Origin: Clostridia bacterium
Lineage (GTDB): Bacteria; Bacillota; Clostridia; Oscillospirales; Acutalibacteraceae
Length of the DNA: 64,000 nt
Direction of reading: 5' to 3'
Assembly: GCA_017626295.1 (NCBI GenBank)
Contig: JAGAJB010000038.1
Span: 1-64,000 of the forward strand
Below, piece after piece: positions 36,347 through 44,980 of the stretch. Every line of letters begins with the position of its first letter. Positions within the stretch are counted from its first letter, which is position 1. The translations under genes and the position numbers were made by a program. Below the pieces are notes generated by a model. It had not been told where the DNA came from. It did no database searches and saw only the letters and a program-made list of their open reading frames with translations.

Positions 36347-38290
36347 CTATTGAATAAATTCTTCCATTGCGTCAATGTAAATGTAATTTCGTGTTGTGGA
36401 AATGTTGGCAAGGAAAATAACGTCGTCAATTTCCTTGTCTTTTGTGAATTCGCTGAGCGTACCCTCATAGTGCCTTGGGTCTATTACGTAAATTGTACTG
36501 TAATGGGGGATAAGGAACGGAACAAAAGCATTGCCGTAACTTTCTTTAATTACAACACAGGTTTCGCCGTTGGGGTTGTCGGCGTTTGTTATGGTGGTTA
36601 AGGCGTTGTCACCGCCTATAAATGCAAGATATTTAAGACTTTGGCTGTACTCGTCAGCGTCTTTTACAACTTCCCAGTCGAATTCATTTCCGTTGCCCTC
36701 ATCAATGTGACAGGTAACGTTATTAAAGGGCATATACGCGGTTACGGAATCGGGGGTTTCCGAAAGTTTTGAAGTCTGACCCGAACCGGAATAGAATGTA
36801 CCTAAAAAGCCGTCAAAGGTCTTTGTTTCGTATTTATTAAGGGGGACAGGTGTAACACCTTTCTCCAAAGCGAACTGCTCGTAAGCGTAGTATGCACCTA
36901 AAGCCGTCCAATGATGGTCTGTGCGGAAGTAAATGTATTCATCCCTGTGCAGTCTTTCGGCATCATAAATGCCGTCAACCGCAGTAACGTTTTTGAATGA
37001 TGAGTTAAAGTAATTCAACGCTTTTTTCTGGTTAGCGGATTTGATATCGGCTCTCAAAGCATCGTTAAGGGTAATATCAATGCTTGTTGGGATAATCATA
37101 GCGTAAACGTCACTATCGCCGACCGCACCTTTAATGTTATTTACAGAGTTAATAAAACGCGGTGCCAACTCTTCTGAGAAACTGTAATACTCGTATGCGG
37201 TGTTACCCGCTACTATAATTGCGCCTAAAGACTCTGTTTTTATATCGGGTTTTTGTGCATTGGGGTCGCCGTTGTCTGATTGTAAATCGTCTTTACTGGG
37301 CATTACAACAGGTTTCGTTGTTTCGGGAACAGTAACCTGCGGTGCAGTAGTTTCGGGTTCTGTGCTTTCCTGTACTAAGGGTTCATCGGGAATTTCGTCA
37401 CCTAAGTCAACATCACCGTGAATTGCTATTGAATCGAAACCGTATAAACTTTTTATTTTAGTATTGGCTTTTGTAAGAAATTCTCTGTAAGGGAACGTAT
37501 CGGAAAACCAAGTGCTGATGTCGTCAAAATAAGTGCCTGTTGCAAGTGCCTCTACGGAAAATTCGGGGAACTCTTTAAGGTTTCTTTTTTCTGTTTCCGA
37601 ATACGTGGGTCTTAAGGGGATAATAAACGCAACCACCGTACCCACGTAAAGCATAACGAAGAAAGAAGCCGCCTTAAATAAATAACTTCTGTTTCTTTTT
37701 GTAAAAACTTTTTCTTTTTTGCGTTTCTTTTCTTTGGTTTTTTTCTTATTATCTTGAGTTTTTGCTTCTTTTAATGTTTCGGGTTTTGTATCAATAACAG
37801 GGGGTGCTTTAACTTCCTTTTTCTCGGTTTTAATAACCTCTTTAGGAGTTTCCTGCACTTCTTCATTTTCTTCTAAAACTTCGGGGCGAATTTCTTCGGG
37901 AAGTTTAAGAAGCGGTATGCCATCAATATCGGGCATTTCGGAAATATCGATTATGGGTTTGTAAAGTGTAGGAACAGGAGGTTTAACAACAGCCTCTGTT
38001 TTTGTGTTTGTAATTTCTTTAGTTTTTACTTCGCCCGCTAATTCGAGCATAGGTACTCCATCGACAATCGGCATTGATGAAATGTCAATTATCGGCTCTT
38101 TTTGAAAATCAACAGCGGTTTCGGGAGTTACGGGTTTAGTGCTATGGAGATTTTCTGTTTTTGTCTTTTCAGGCTTTTGTTGTTTTTGTTTTGTTTCCTC
38201 TGCTTTGGTTTTTTTGCGCTTTTCAGGTGCAAATGAACTCAGCGAGGGAAACACGCGCAAGTTTATGTCGCGCGGTTTGTCATATATCAT
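36347..38290 (-). CDS. DHHW family membrane protein (AlgX/AlgJ-like)
   Basis: A 647-residue protein. Residues 1-200 are a cytoplasmic, charged, low-complexity region that contains two copies of a motif IDISxMPxxDGxPxLxL (about 69-85 and 114-130). One membrane helix (about 202-225) leads to an extracellular domain with the family motif FRTDHHWTALGAYYAYE and a preceding Thr-rich linker. Such proteins work with MBOAT acyltransferases to O-acetylate exported polysaccharides. The start is ATG 38290 with GGAGG 8 nt upstream; an in-frame TTG lies at 38308. It directly follows the MBOAT gene. Confidence 0.82.
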   Translation of the reverse strand: MIYDKPRDINLRVFPSLSSFAPEKRKKTKAEETKQKQQKPEKTKTENLHSTKPVTPETAVDFQKEPIIDISSMPIVDGVPMLELAGEVKTKEITNTKTEAVVKPPVPTLYKPIIDISEMPDIDGIPLLKLPEEIRPEVLEENEEVQETPKEVIKTEKKEVKAPPVIDTKPETLKEAKTQDNKKKTKEKKRKKEKVFTKRNRSYLFKAASFFVMLYVGTVVAFIIPLRPTYSETEKRNLKEFPEFSVEALATGTYFDDISTWFSDTFPYREFLTKANTKIKSLYGFDSIAIHGDVDLGDEIPDEPLVQESTEPETTAPQVTVPETTKPVVMPSKDDLQSDNGDPNAQKPDIKTESLGAIIVAGNTAYEYYSFSEELAPRFINSVNNIKGAVGDSDVYAMIIPTSIDITLNDALRADIKSANQKKALNYFNSSFKNVTAVDGIYDAERLHRDEYIYFRTDHHWTALGAYYAYEQFALEKGVTPVPLNKYETKTFDGFLGTFYSGSGQTSKLSETPDSVTAYMPFNNVTCHIDEGNGNEFDWEVVKDADEYSQSLKYLAFIGGDNALTTITNADNPNGETCVVIKESYGNAFVPFLIPHYSTIYVIDPRHYEGTLSEFTKDKEIDDVIFLANISTTRNYIYIDAMEEFIQ

Positions 38291-38317
38291 TAAGTCAGCC
38301 TCCGACAATATCGGGTA

Positions 38318-39778
38318 TCAGAATTGGAAGTAAAGGAAGGGGTTGTAACTGTCACCAACAAGGTTAACGGTTGAAAGTATAAGAAGTATTACGGGTATGA
38401 CTGCCCCTAAGATGTTATAGATAACGGAGTATGCCGTACCTTTCTTTTGGGGCTTCAGTTTTTCTGCAATGTTTTTTGCGAGGGGAGTTACACAAAGAAT
38501 TGCTACAGCAATAAATATGATGTTGCCTGTAATAAGTGTCTTTGTTTCAAAATCCAGAATATCGTTACCGTTAAGTCCGAAAAGCCCCTTTACAACGACA
38601 GGAATAAAACTGAAATCGGAAAAACGGAAAAGTATCCAACCGAAGAAAACAACAATAAGAAGATATGCACGGCTGAAAAGGGCAGGGATTTTGTTGAGTA
38701 CTTTTAAGAAACCTAATTTCTCAATAATAAGGAACAGGCAGAAGAAAAGCCCCCATAAAACAAAGTTCCACGATGCACCGTGCCACAGACCCGTAAGAAG
38801 CCACACAACGAATATGTTGCGGTAAGTTCTTAAGGTGCCTTTTCTGTTACCGCCCAAGGGGATGTAAACGTAATCTCTGAAAAATGAACTGAGAGATATA
38901 TGCCAACGGCGCCAGAAATCCGTGACGGATTTTGCTGTGTAAGGGTAGTTGAAGTTTTCTTTAAAGTGAAAACCTACCATAAGACCCATACCTATTGCCA
39001 TATCCGAATAAGCGGAAAAGTCCAGGTAAATCTGAAGCATATAAAGTAGAACGCCTAACCACAAACCCACAGCAGAACGTGAAGAAAGTTCTGTTAATGC
39101 GCTCTGTGTGGCGGTGTTTATAAGTGCATCGGATACCAGAAGCGTGTCCGAAAGACTGCCGCAGGTGTTGGCGATTAAGGCTTTCTTAGCAAGACCAACG
39201 GTAAATCTTGTTATGCCCTTTGTGACATCGTTAAGATTTGTTCTTCGGTCTGTGATTTCCCGCTGAACGTCGCTGTAACGGACAATGGGCCCTGCAATGC
39301 ATTGGTAAAAAAGGCTGGAGTAGAGAAGAAGCCAGAAGAAATTCTTCTGAGCAGGAACTTCCTTTCTGTAAACGTCAACTACGTAAGAAAGTAATTGGAA
39401 AGTGTAGAAAGAAATGCCTATGGGTAAAACTATCTGCGGTATTACTTCGGGAATACCGAAAATACTTTGAATGTTTTCGCAAACGAAACCTGTGTATTTG
39501 AAAACGCCGATAAGACCTAAGTTGATAATACAGGCTGTTGCGAGAAGTATTTTTCTGCTGTGTTTACCGTCGCTTTTTTCTATAAGCCTTGCCAAAAGCC
39601 AGTCGCAAAATGTCATAAGTATAAGCAGACCTACATATATGGGCTCGCCCCAGGAATAGAAAATAAGCGAGAAAATAAGCAGAACTATATTTTTTGCCTT
39701 GATGTTACGCGCAACCGAATAGATAAGTAAGCATATCGGTAAAAACGCATACACAAACAAAAGACTTGAAAATACCAT
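38318..39778 (-). CDS. MBOAT family O-acyltransferase (AlgI/DltB-like)
   Basis: A 486-residue polytopic protein with about 11 helices. The MBOAT core is clear: DFWRRWHISLSSFFRDYVYIPLGG near residue 280-303 and the catalytic His in LTGLWHGASWNFVLWG near 333-348. It passes acyl groups across the membrane to an extracellular acceptor, most likely acetate to a polysaccharide given the partner DHHW protein 27 bp downstream. GAGGT precedes ATG 39778. The polymer is not identified in this window. Confidence 0.9.
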   Translation of the reverse strand: MVFSSLLFVYAFLPICLLIYSVARNIKAKNIVLLIFSLIFYSWGEPIYVGLLILMTFCDWLLARLIEKSDGKHSRKILLATACIINLGLIGVFKYTGFVCENIQSIFGIPEVIPQIVLPIGISFYTFQLLSYVVDVYRKEVPAQKNFFWLLLYSSLFYQCIAGPIVRYSDVQREITDRRTNLNDVTKGITRFTVGLAKKALIANTCGSLSDTLLVSDALINTATQSALTELSSRSAVGLWLGVLLYMLQIYLDFSAYSDMAIGMGLMVGFHFKENFNYPYTAKSVTDFWRRWHISLSSFFRDYVYIPLGGNRKGTLRTYRNIFVVWLLTGLWHGASWNFVLWGLFFCLFLIIEKLGFLKVLNKIPALFSRAYLLIVVFFGWILFRFSDFSFIPVVVKGLFGLNGNDILDFETKTLITGNIIFIAVAILCVTPLAKNIAEKLKPQKKGTAYSVIYNILGAVIPVILLILSTVNLVGDSYNPFLYFQF

Positions 39779-39943
39779 TCGTTACCTCACTGTTTTATGT
39801 ATGAATAAATTTATTTCATCAAAAATTTAACCAATATAATATTATATAATTTATATATAAAAAAGCAAGACCCTTTATATAAAATAAATAAAAAACTTTA
39901 AATAGAGTAGTATATTTTGTCGCTGATAGGTCAATGATTATAC

Positions 39944-39972
39944 TTGACTTAACGGACAAGATGTAATAAAAT
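39944..39972 (+). promoter_or_regulatory. Promoter of the scaffold/GGGtGRT operon
   Basis: TTGACT (39944-39949) and TAAAAT (39967-39972) with a 17-bp spacer; AAAGGAG precedes ATG 40016. The remaining intergenic bases from 39779 are AT-rich with nothing recognisable. Confidence 0.7.
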
Positions 39973-40015
39973 AATGTTTGGTAAAAAATTAACATCCGAA
40001 AGGAGTCAAAATTTA

Positions 40016-40708
40016 ATGAAGTATTCACATGAAGTTGAAACAATGTGCCCTATCGCACAGGGTGTTGCTCACGGTGCTGCTCCTATCCCCGAAGAAGCAA
40101 AGTGGGTTAAGGCTAAAGAAATTAAAGATATTTCCGGCTTTACTCACGGTATTGGTTGGTGCGCTCCTCAGCAGGGTACTTGCAAACTTACTCTTAATGT
40201 TAAGGAAGGCATTATCCAGGAAGCACTCGTTGAAACAATCGGTTGCTCCGGTATGACTCACTCAGCAGCTATGGCTTCCGAGATTCTTCCCGGCAGAACA
40301 ATCCTTGAGGCTCTCAACACTGACCTTGTTTGTGACGCTATCAACACAGCAATGAGAGAACTCTTCCTCCAGATCGTTTACGGTCGTACACAGTCTGCAT
40401 TCTCAGAAGACGGTCTTGTAGTAGGTGCAGGTCTTGAGGACCTTGGTAAAGGTCTTCGTTCACAGGTTGGTACAATGTACGGTACTCTTGCAAAGGGTCC
40501 CCGTTACCTTGAAATGACAGACGGCTATGTTACAGGTCTTGCTCTTAATGAAGATGATGAAATCATCGGTTACCAGTTCGTAAACTTCGGTAAAATGATG
40601 GACTTCATCAAAGCAGGCGACGATGCAAACACAGCATTTGAAAAAGCAAAAGGCCAGTACGGTCGTGTTGCTGATGCAGTTAAGATCGTTGACCCCAGAA
40701 AGGAATAA
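40016..40708 (+). CDS. NifU/IscU-like iron-sulfur cluster scaffold protein
   Basis: A 230-residue protein. The segment ETIGCSGMTHSAAMASEILPG (about 72-92) matches the cluster-binding region of NifU/IscU N-domains, and GWCAPQQGTCKL (about 42-53) offers two more cysteines. It is longer than IscU (about 130), with a C-terminal extension that includes YGTLAKGPRYLEMTDGYV. Iron-sulfur binding is inferred. The start is ATG 40016; the frame opens at 39974. It is followed 12 bp later by the GGGtGRT gene, with heavily biased codons in both, so the two are probably coexpressed at high level. No iscS or suf genes are nearby. Confidence 0.85.
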   Translation: MKYSHEVETMCPIAQGVAHGAAPIPEEAKWVKAKEIKDISGFTHGIGWCAPQQGTCKLTLNVKEGIIQEALVETIGCSGMTHSAAMASEILPGRTILEALNTDLVCDAINTAMRELFLQIVYGRTQSAFSEDGLVVGAGLEDLGKGLRSQVGTMYGTLAKGPRYLEMTDGYVTGLALNEDDEIIGYQFVNFGKMMDFIKAGDDANTAFEKAKGQYGRVADAVKIVDPRKE

Positions 40709-40720
40709 GGAGGTATAACA

Positions 40721-41719
40721 ATGGCTTTATTTGAATCATACAACAGAAGAGAAAAACAGATTCTCGAAGTTCTTAATAAATACGGCATCAATTCTATCGA
40801 AGAATGTGCTGAAATCTGCAAAGCAAAAGGCTTTGACCCCTACAAAATCACAGAAGGCATTCAGCCTATCTGCTTTGAAAATGCAAAATGGGCTTATACA
40901 GTAGGTTGCGCTATTGCTATCAAAAAAGGTTGCACAAGAGCTGCTGACGCTGCTGCTGCAATCGGTGAAGGCCTCCAGGCTTTCTGCATCCCCGGTTCTG
41001 TTGCTGACCAGAGAAAAGTTGGTCTCGGCCACGGTAACCTCGGCAAAATGCTTCTCGAAGAAGAAACAGAATGTTTCGCATTCCTTGCAGGTCACGAATC
41101 TTTCGCTGCTGCTGAAGGTGCTATCGGTATCGCAGAAAAAGCAAACAAAGTAAGAAAGAACCCCCTCAGAGTTATTCTTAACGGTCTCGGCAAAGACGCT
41201 GCTCAGATTATCGCAAGAATCAACGGTTTCACATATGTTGAAACAGAGATGGATTACTACACAGGCGAAGTTAAAGAAATATTCCGCAAAGCGTACTCCG
41301 ACGGTCTTCGTTCAAAAGTTAACTGCTACGGCGCTAACGACGTAACAGAAGGCGTTGCTATTATGTGGAAAGAAGGCGTTGACGTTTCTATCACAGGTAA
41401 CTCAACTAACCCCACTCGTTTCCAGCACCCCGTTGCAGGCACATACAAAAAAGAATGTGTTGAAAAGGGTAAGAAATACTTCTCAGTTGCTTCAGGTGGC
41501 GGTACAGGCCGTACACTTCACCCCGACAATATGGCTGCAGGTCCCGCTTCCTACGGTATGACAGATACTATGGGCCGTATGCACTCAGATGCTCAGTTTG
41601 CAGGTTCTTCATCAGTTCCCGCACACGTTGAGATGATGGGCTTAATCGGTATGGGTAACAATCCTATGGTTGGTGCTACAGTTGCTTGCGCAGTTGCAGT
41701 TGAAGAAGCTTCTAAATAA
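40721..41719 (+). CDS. GGGtGRT family protein
   Basis: A 332-residue protein named for its invariant motif GGGTGRT at residues 259-265. Other conserved-looking parts are GLGHGNLGKMLLEEETECFAF (about 101-121) and NSTNPTRFQHPVAGTYKKE (about 227-245). Function is unknown. The family is repeatedly found beside an IscU-like scaffold, and this operon repeats that order, so a role in iron-sulfur handling or a complex with the scaffold is inferred. AAGGAGG lies 8 nt before ATG 40721. No membrane segment or signal peptide. Confidence 0.9.
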   Translation: MALFESYNRREKQILEVLNKYGINSIEECAEICKAKGFDPYKITEGIQPICFENAKWAYTVGCAIAIKKGCTRAADAAAAIGEGLQAFCIPGSVADQRKVGLGHGNLGKMLLEEETECFAFLAGHESFAAAEGAIGIAEKANKVRKNPLRVILNGLGKDAAQIIARINGFTYVETEMDYYTGEVKEIFRKAYSDGLRSKVNCYGANDVTEGVAIMWKEGVDVSITGNSTNPTRFQHPVAGTYKKECVEKGKKYFSVASGGGTGRTLHPDNMAAGPASYGMTDTMGRMHSDAQFAGSSSVPAHVEMMGLIGMGNNPMVGATVACAVAVEEASK

Positions 41720-41730
41720 TTAGATAAAAT

Positions 41731-41769
41731 AAAAAATCCCACCGTTCACTGAACGATGGGATTTTTTGT
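41731..41769. terminator. Bidirectional terminator
   Basis: AAAAAATCCC (41731-41740) pairs with GGGATTTTTT (41758-41767), with inner CGTTC/GAACG pairs. Lies between convergent genes. Confidence 0.85.
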
Positions 41770-41775
41770 TCCTTT

Positions 41776-43434
41776 TTATTTAACTGTTATATTTGCATAT
41801 TGGTCATATTCAAAATGGGTAGAATCAAGTGAAGTGATTTTACTACCGCTTGCATAGATGTTTTCAAAATCTGCCTGAATGGAGTTTACTTTACCGTTTG
41901 AGGCGATTTTGTTTGCTTTTGGTGCGGTGTATCTGATGTTTTTGTATTTGACGTTGGAAATACTGAAATTCTCAACGGTTTCACCGTAAATAAGGCAACC
42001 TATTGCGCGGCTGTATGCTCTGTATATTTCAAAGTTCTCAAATGTAACGTTGTCGATACTTCCGCCTTGATTTTCAACTACAATAGCAAGGGCAGGAATA
42101 CGGTCGGCATCCCAGGTAGCGTCGTGGAAAACTACCGTACAATCGGTAAAACTAACGTCTTTTATGTCTTTGTAAACTTCACCGCAGATACCGAAACAGC
42201 GTGCTTTTCCGTTCCATGCGGTACAGTTTGAGAATGTGATGTTTTTGCTTATTGCTTCCTCTCTTCCGCCTGCGGTTTTAACGTCAAATAAATCGTCACC
42301 GCTTCTGCAGAAAGAGTTTTCAATTATGGCATTTCTTGTGTTACAAATAGCGAAAGCGTCGGAGTTCTGGCGGTAACCGAAAACATCTACGTTTTTTATT
42401 GTAACGTTTTCACAGTCGTAGGTTATAAAAGACCATTCGGGAGGATTTATAATCTTAATACCGTTAACTTCAACATTGTTAGCGTATGCAAATACAATTC
42501 CTCGGCGTTCACGTCTGTCAAGGTGAGAAAGGTCTATAGCGCCGTTGCCTACGAGTTTTACATTGTTGCAACAGTTAAAGTTTAAGTAGGGGATACGTGT
42601 CAGCCCCATAGGAAGTTGACCTGCATTGCATTCGGCTGTGTCAATTTTTGAAGTGTCGTTTAAATCGTCTGTTTCGTTGTTAATATCGTAGGTGTGCTGA
42701 GCAAGAAGATATGCACCGCGTTTAAGATAAAAAACCGTGTTGCTGTAACCGAAGAGATTGTAACAAGGGGCTTTGTGGACTCCTTTTTCAAGAACCACAA
42801 CGTTGTTTTCACCGTATTGTTCTTTGTATTGGGCAATTTCCTTATCTTCATCAACCAATTCCCTCACAAACAGGGTGAAACCGTGTTCCTGGTCGTCGTT
42901 GTTAAACACAAACGTGTATGTGCCCGTTTCATCTATTAATCCGTTGACGTACGTGTTTTTGCAAGTAGGCGAAAAATCCAGTTTCCTTGGTAAAATGGTT
43001 ACATTGTTAATTATAAAACCCTGGCTTTTCAAATGGAATAAAAGAGAAAAATTACTGTCTTTATCAACATATACTTCACAAAAAGAGTGAAGTGCGCCTT
43101 TTTGCGTATTACCTATAAATACGGTTGTTGCGTAAACAGGTACATCAGTGCCTTCAATCTGAAGGCTAAAATAAGGTGATTCTATTATACCGTTTATATC
43201 TTGATACCCTTGGGCGTTAACATATAATTCATCACCGTCATCATCAGCACGTTTTGCAAAAGACTCTGCAGTCAGACCCACGGAAGATGGGTTTATTATT
43301 GCTTCTTCGGGGTATTCGAGGAATTCGAAAACATCTTTAGTGTCTTTTGAAGGAACTTCGTGGGGACTGTTGAATATATTGAGTGCGGAAATAAACGCTA
43401 AAAATAAAGCCAACATAGCCTTTAAAACCTGCAT
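41776..43434 (-). CDS. Secreted right-handed beta-helix protein, GH28-like
   Basis: A 552-residue exported protein. The signal peptide covers about residues 1-20 without a lipobox. Residues about 60-200 look like a beta-sandwich, and 260-540 are a beta-helix with regular N/V-rich coils. The polygalacturonase active-site pattern is partly kept: NSDAF for NTDG and SGDDLFDVK for GDDC, but the usual HG and RIK motifs are not clear. It may cleave or bind a polysaccharide; GH28, GH49 or a related beta-helix family are alternatives. Monocistronic, AAGGAG before ATG 43434. Confidence 0.65.
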   Translation of the reverse strand: MQVLKAMLALFLAFISALNIFNSPHEVPSKDTKDVFEFLEYPEEAIINPSSVGLTAESFAKRADDDGDELYVNAQGYQDINGIIESPYFSLQIEGTDVPVYATTVFIGNTQKGALHSFCEVYVDKDSNFSLLFHLKSQGFIINNVTILPRKLDFSPTCKNTYVNGLIDETGTYTFVFNNDDQEHGFTLFVRELVDEDKEIAQYKEQYGENNVVVLEKGVHKAPCYNLFGYSNTVFYLKRGAYLLAQHTYDINNETDDLNDTSKIDTAECNAGQLPMGLTRIPYLNFNCCNNVKLVGNGAIDLSHLDRRERRGIVFAYANNVEVNGIKIINPPEWSFITYDCENVTIKNVDVFGYRQNSDAFAICNTRNAIIENSFCRSGDDLFDVKTAGGREEAISKNITFSNCTAWNGKARCFGICGEVYKDIKDVSFTDCTVVFHDATWDADRIPALAIVVENQGGSIDNVTFENFEIYRAYSRAIGCLIYGETVENFSISNVKYKNIRYTAPKANKIASNGKVNSIQADFENIYASGSKITSLDSTHFEYDQYANITVK

Positions 43435-43537
43435 AATTACTTCTCCTTTATAACAGATAGAAGAATTTTATCACACACTCCCGAAATATTCAACAAAAAA
43501 GTTATTATTTAAGGTCGTAATGTTTACGGTGGCGCTA

Positions 43538-43567
43538 TTGACAAAGGCAGAAAATTTTGTGTATAAT
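43538..43567 (+). promoter_or_regulatory. Strong sigma-A promoter of pduL
   Basis: Consensus TTGACA (43538-43543) and TATAAT (43562-43567) with an 18-bp spacer. Confidence 0.8.
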
Positions 43568-43615
43568 TCAATTGGTATAAAATTAATTTGTTTTATTGAA
43601 AGAAGGATTTTTATT

Positions 43616-44188
43616 ATGGCAAAAGTACTTGTAGAAACTTCTGCACGTCACGTACACGTTTCAAGAGCAGACCTTGATGTTCTTTTCGGTGAGGGTTACG
43701 AACTTACACCTAAAAAAGACCTTTCACAGCCCGGTCAGTTCGCTTGCGAAGAGCGTGTAGCCGTTGTAGGCCCCAAAGGTCAGTTCCCCGCAGTTTCAAT
43801 TCTCGGTCCCACAAGAAACGCTTCTCAGGTTGAACTTTCTGCATCTGATGCCCGTTCAATCGGTGTAGCAGCACCTGTAAGAGAAAGCGGCGACGTTGCT
43901 GGCAGCGGTGCTTGCAAACTCGTTGGCCCCAAAGGTGAAGTTGAACTCAGCGAAGGTGTTATTGTTGCTAAAAGACATATCCACCTTACTCCCGATGTTG
44001 CTGCTGAATTCGGTGTTGAGGACAAAGAAGTTGTTGACGTTAAAATCGAAAGCAACGGCCGTTCACTTACTTTCGGTGATGTTGTTTGCCGTGTTCATCC
44101 CAACTTTGCTCCTGCAATGCATATTGACACAGACGAAAGCAACGCAGCATTTGCAACTCCCGGTATGATGGGCGAAATCATAAAATAA
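43616..44188 (+). CDS. pduL: Phosphate propanoyltransferase (PduL)
   Basis: A 190-residue phosphotransacylase that exchanges acyl-CoA and acyl phosphate. The zinc-binding histidines are in ARHVHVS (about 8-14) and AKRHIHLTP (about 119-127), with VVCRVHPNFAPAMHID at the end. The N-terminal targeting helix of microcompartment PduLs is absent, and no shell gene is nearby, so this copy likely works in the cytosol as the cell's phosphotransacetylase. The start is ATG 43616 with AAGGA upstream; the open frame extends to 43520 through the promoter. Strong promoter and biased codons suggest high expression. Confidence 0.92.
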   Translation: MAKVLVETSARHVHVSRADLDVLFGEGYELTPKKDLSQPGQFACEERVAVVGPKGQFPAVSILGPTRNASQVELSASDARSIGVAAPVRESGDVAGSGACKLVGPKGEVELSEGVIVAKRHIHLTPDVAAEFGVEDKEVVDVKIESNGRSLTFGDVVCRVHPNFAPAMHIDTDESNAAFATPGMMGEIIK

Positions 44189-44202
44189 TTTATTTAACTT
44201 TC

Positions 44203-44232
44203 AGGTCGCGGTGAAAGCCGCGACCTTTTTTT
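44203..44232 (+). terminator. Terminator of pduL
   Basis: AGGTCGCGG (44203-44211) pairs with CCGCGACCT (44218-44226), followed by seven T. Confidence 0.9.
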
Positions 44233-44248
44233 CTTAAGATTTCGTAAG
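44233..44248 (+). promoter_or_regulatory. Putative response-regulator binding site, copy 1
   Basis: CTTAAGATTTCGTAAG, the exact reverse complement of a site at 46276-46291 ahead of the ABC operon (17 bp identical when 44232 is included). It lies 15 bp upstream of a TTGAAC (44264-44269)/TATTAT (44287-44292) promoter for the two-component genes, so autoregulation is likely. Confidence 0.55.
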
Positions 44249-44320
44249 GCTTCTTCAGTTTTATTGAACTTATTGAAATAATGTGTTATTATTTATCAGA
44301 AGTAAGTCGGAGGTGACGGT

Positions 44321-44980
44321 ATGAGTAAAATATTGATAGTTGAAGACGATGTTTTTCTTCGTGACGGACTTTGTGAAATACTAAGCAAAGAAAATTACAC
44401 TGTAACAGTCGCAAGTACTGTCAGCCAAGCAAAGAAATTTATTGACACAGATAGTTTTAATCTGTTGATATTTGATGTTATGCTCCCCGACGGTAACGGC
44501 TTTGATTTATGTATGTCTGTTCGGGAAAAGGACAGTAATATTCCCATACTCTTTTTAACCGCCTGTGATGACGAAGTTCAGGTTGTAAGAGGTCTCGATG
44601 CAGGCGCAGACGACTATGTAACAAAACCCTTTAAACTTCTTGAACTTTTATCTAGAATCCGCGCTCTTTTAAGAAGGAACAAATCAACTGTTTACAGTTG
44701 CGAGAATATTGTTGTTGATATAAATACAATGACTGTTAAAAAAGACGGAGAAAATATTTTTGTCACACCAACTGAGTTCCAGATTCTTTCGGTACTTATA
44801 AGAAATAACGGTGTCATTGTTACCAGGTCTTTGCTTTTGGAGAATATATGGGATGAGGGCGGCTCTTTTATTGATGATAACACGCTTTCTGTACATATCA
44901 GCAGACTGCGTGAGAAAATCGGTTCGGAACATATTATTACCGTGCGCGGTATCGGTTACAGATGGGGGAATTCAAAGTGA
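44321..44980 (+). CDS. OmpR-family response regulator
   Basis: A 219-residue two-domain regulator. The receiver domain has acidic residues D9-D10, phosphoacceptor D52 in IFDVMLPDGNGFD and Lys in YVTKPFKLLEL near 102. The winged-helix output domain (about 125-219) ends in TVRGIGYRW. With the overlapping kinase gene and the ABC transporter downstream it resembles antimicrobial-peptide-responsive systems. GGAGG precedes ATG 44321. Confidence 0.95.
   Translation: MSKILIVEDDVFLRDGLCEILSKENYTVTVASTVSQAKKFIDTDSFNLLIFDVMLPDGNGFDLCMSVREKDSNIPILFLTACDDEVQVVRGLDAGADDYVTKPFKLLELLSRIRALLRRNKSTVYSCENIVVDINTMTVKKDGENIFVTPTEFQILSVLIRNNGVIVTRSLLLENIWDEGGSFIDDNTLSVHISRLREKIGSEHIITVRGIGYRWGNSK

Noticed and set aside
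43616-44188. Bacterial microcompartment locus around pduL
   Set aside because: No shell protein, aldehyde dehydrogenase or diol dehydratase gene is in the window, and the targeting helix is missing.
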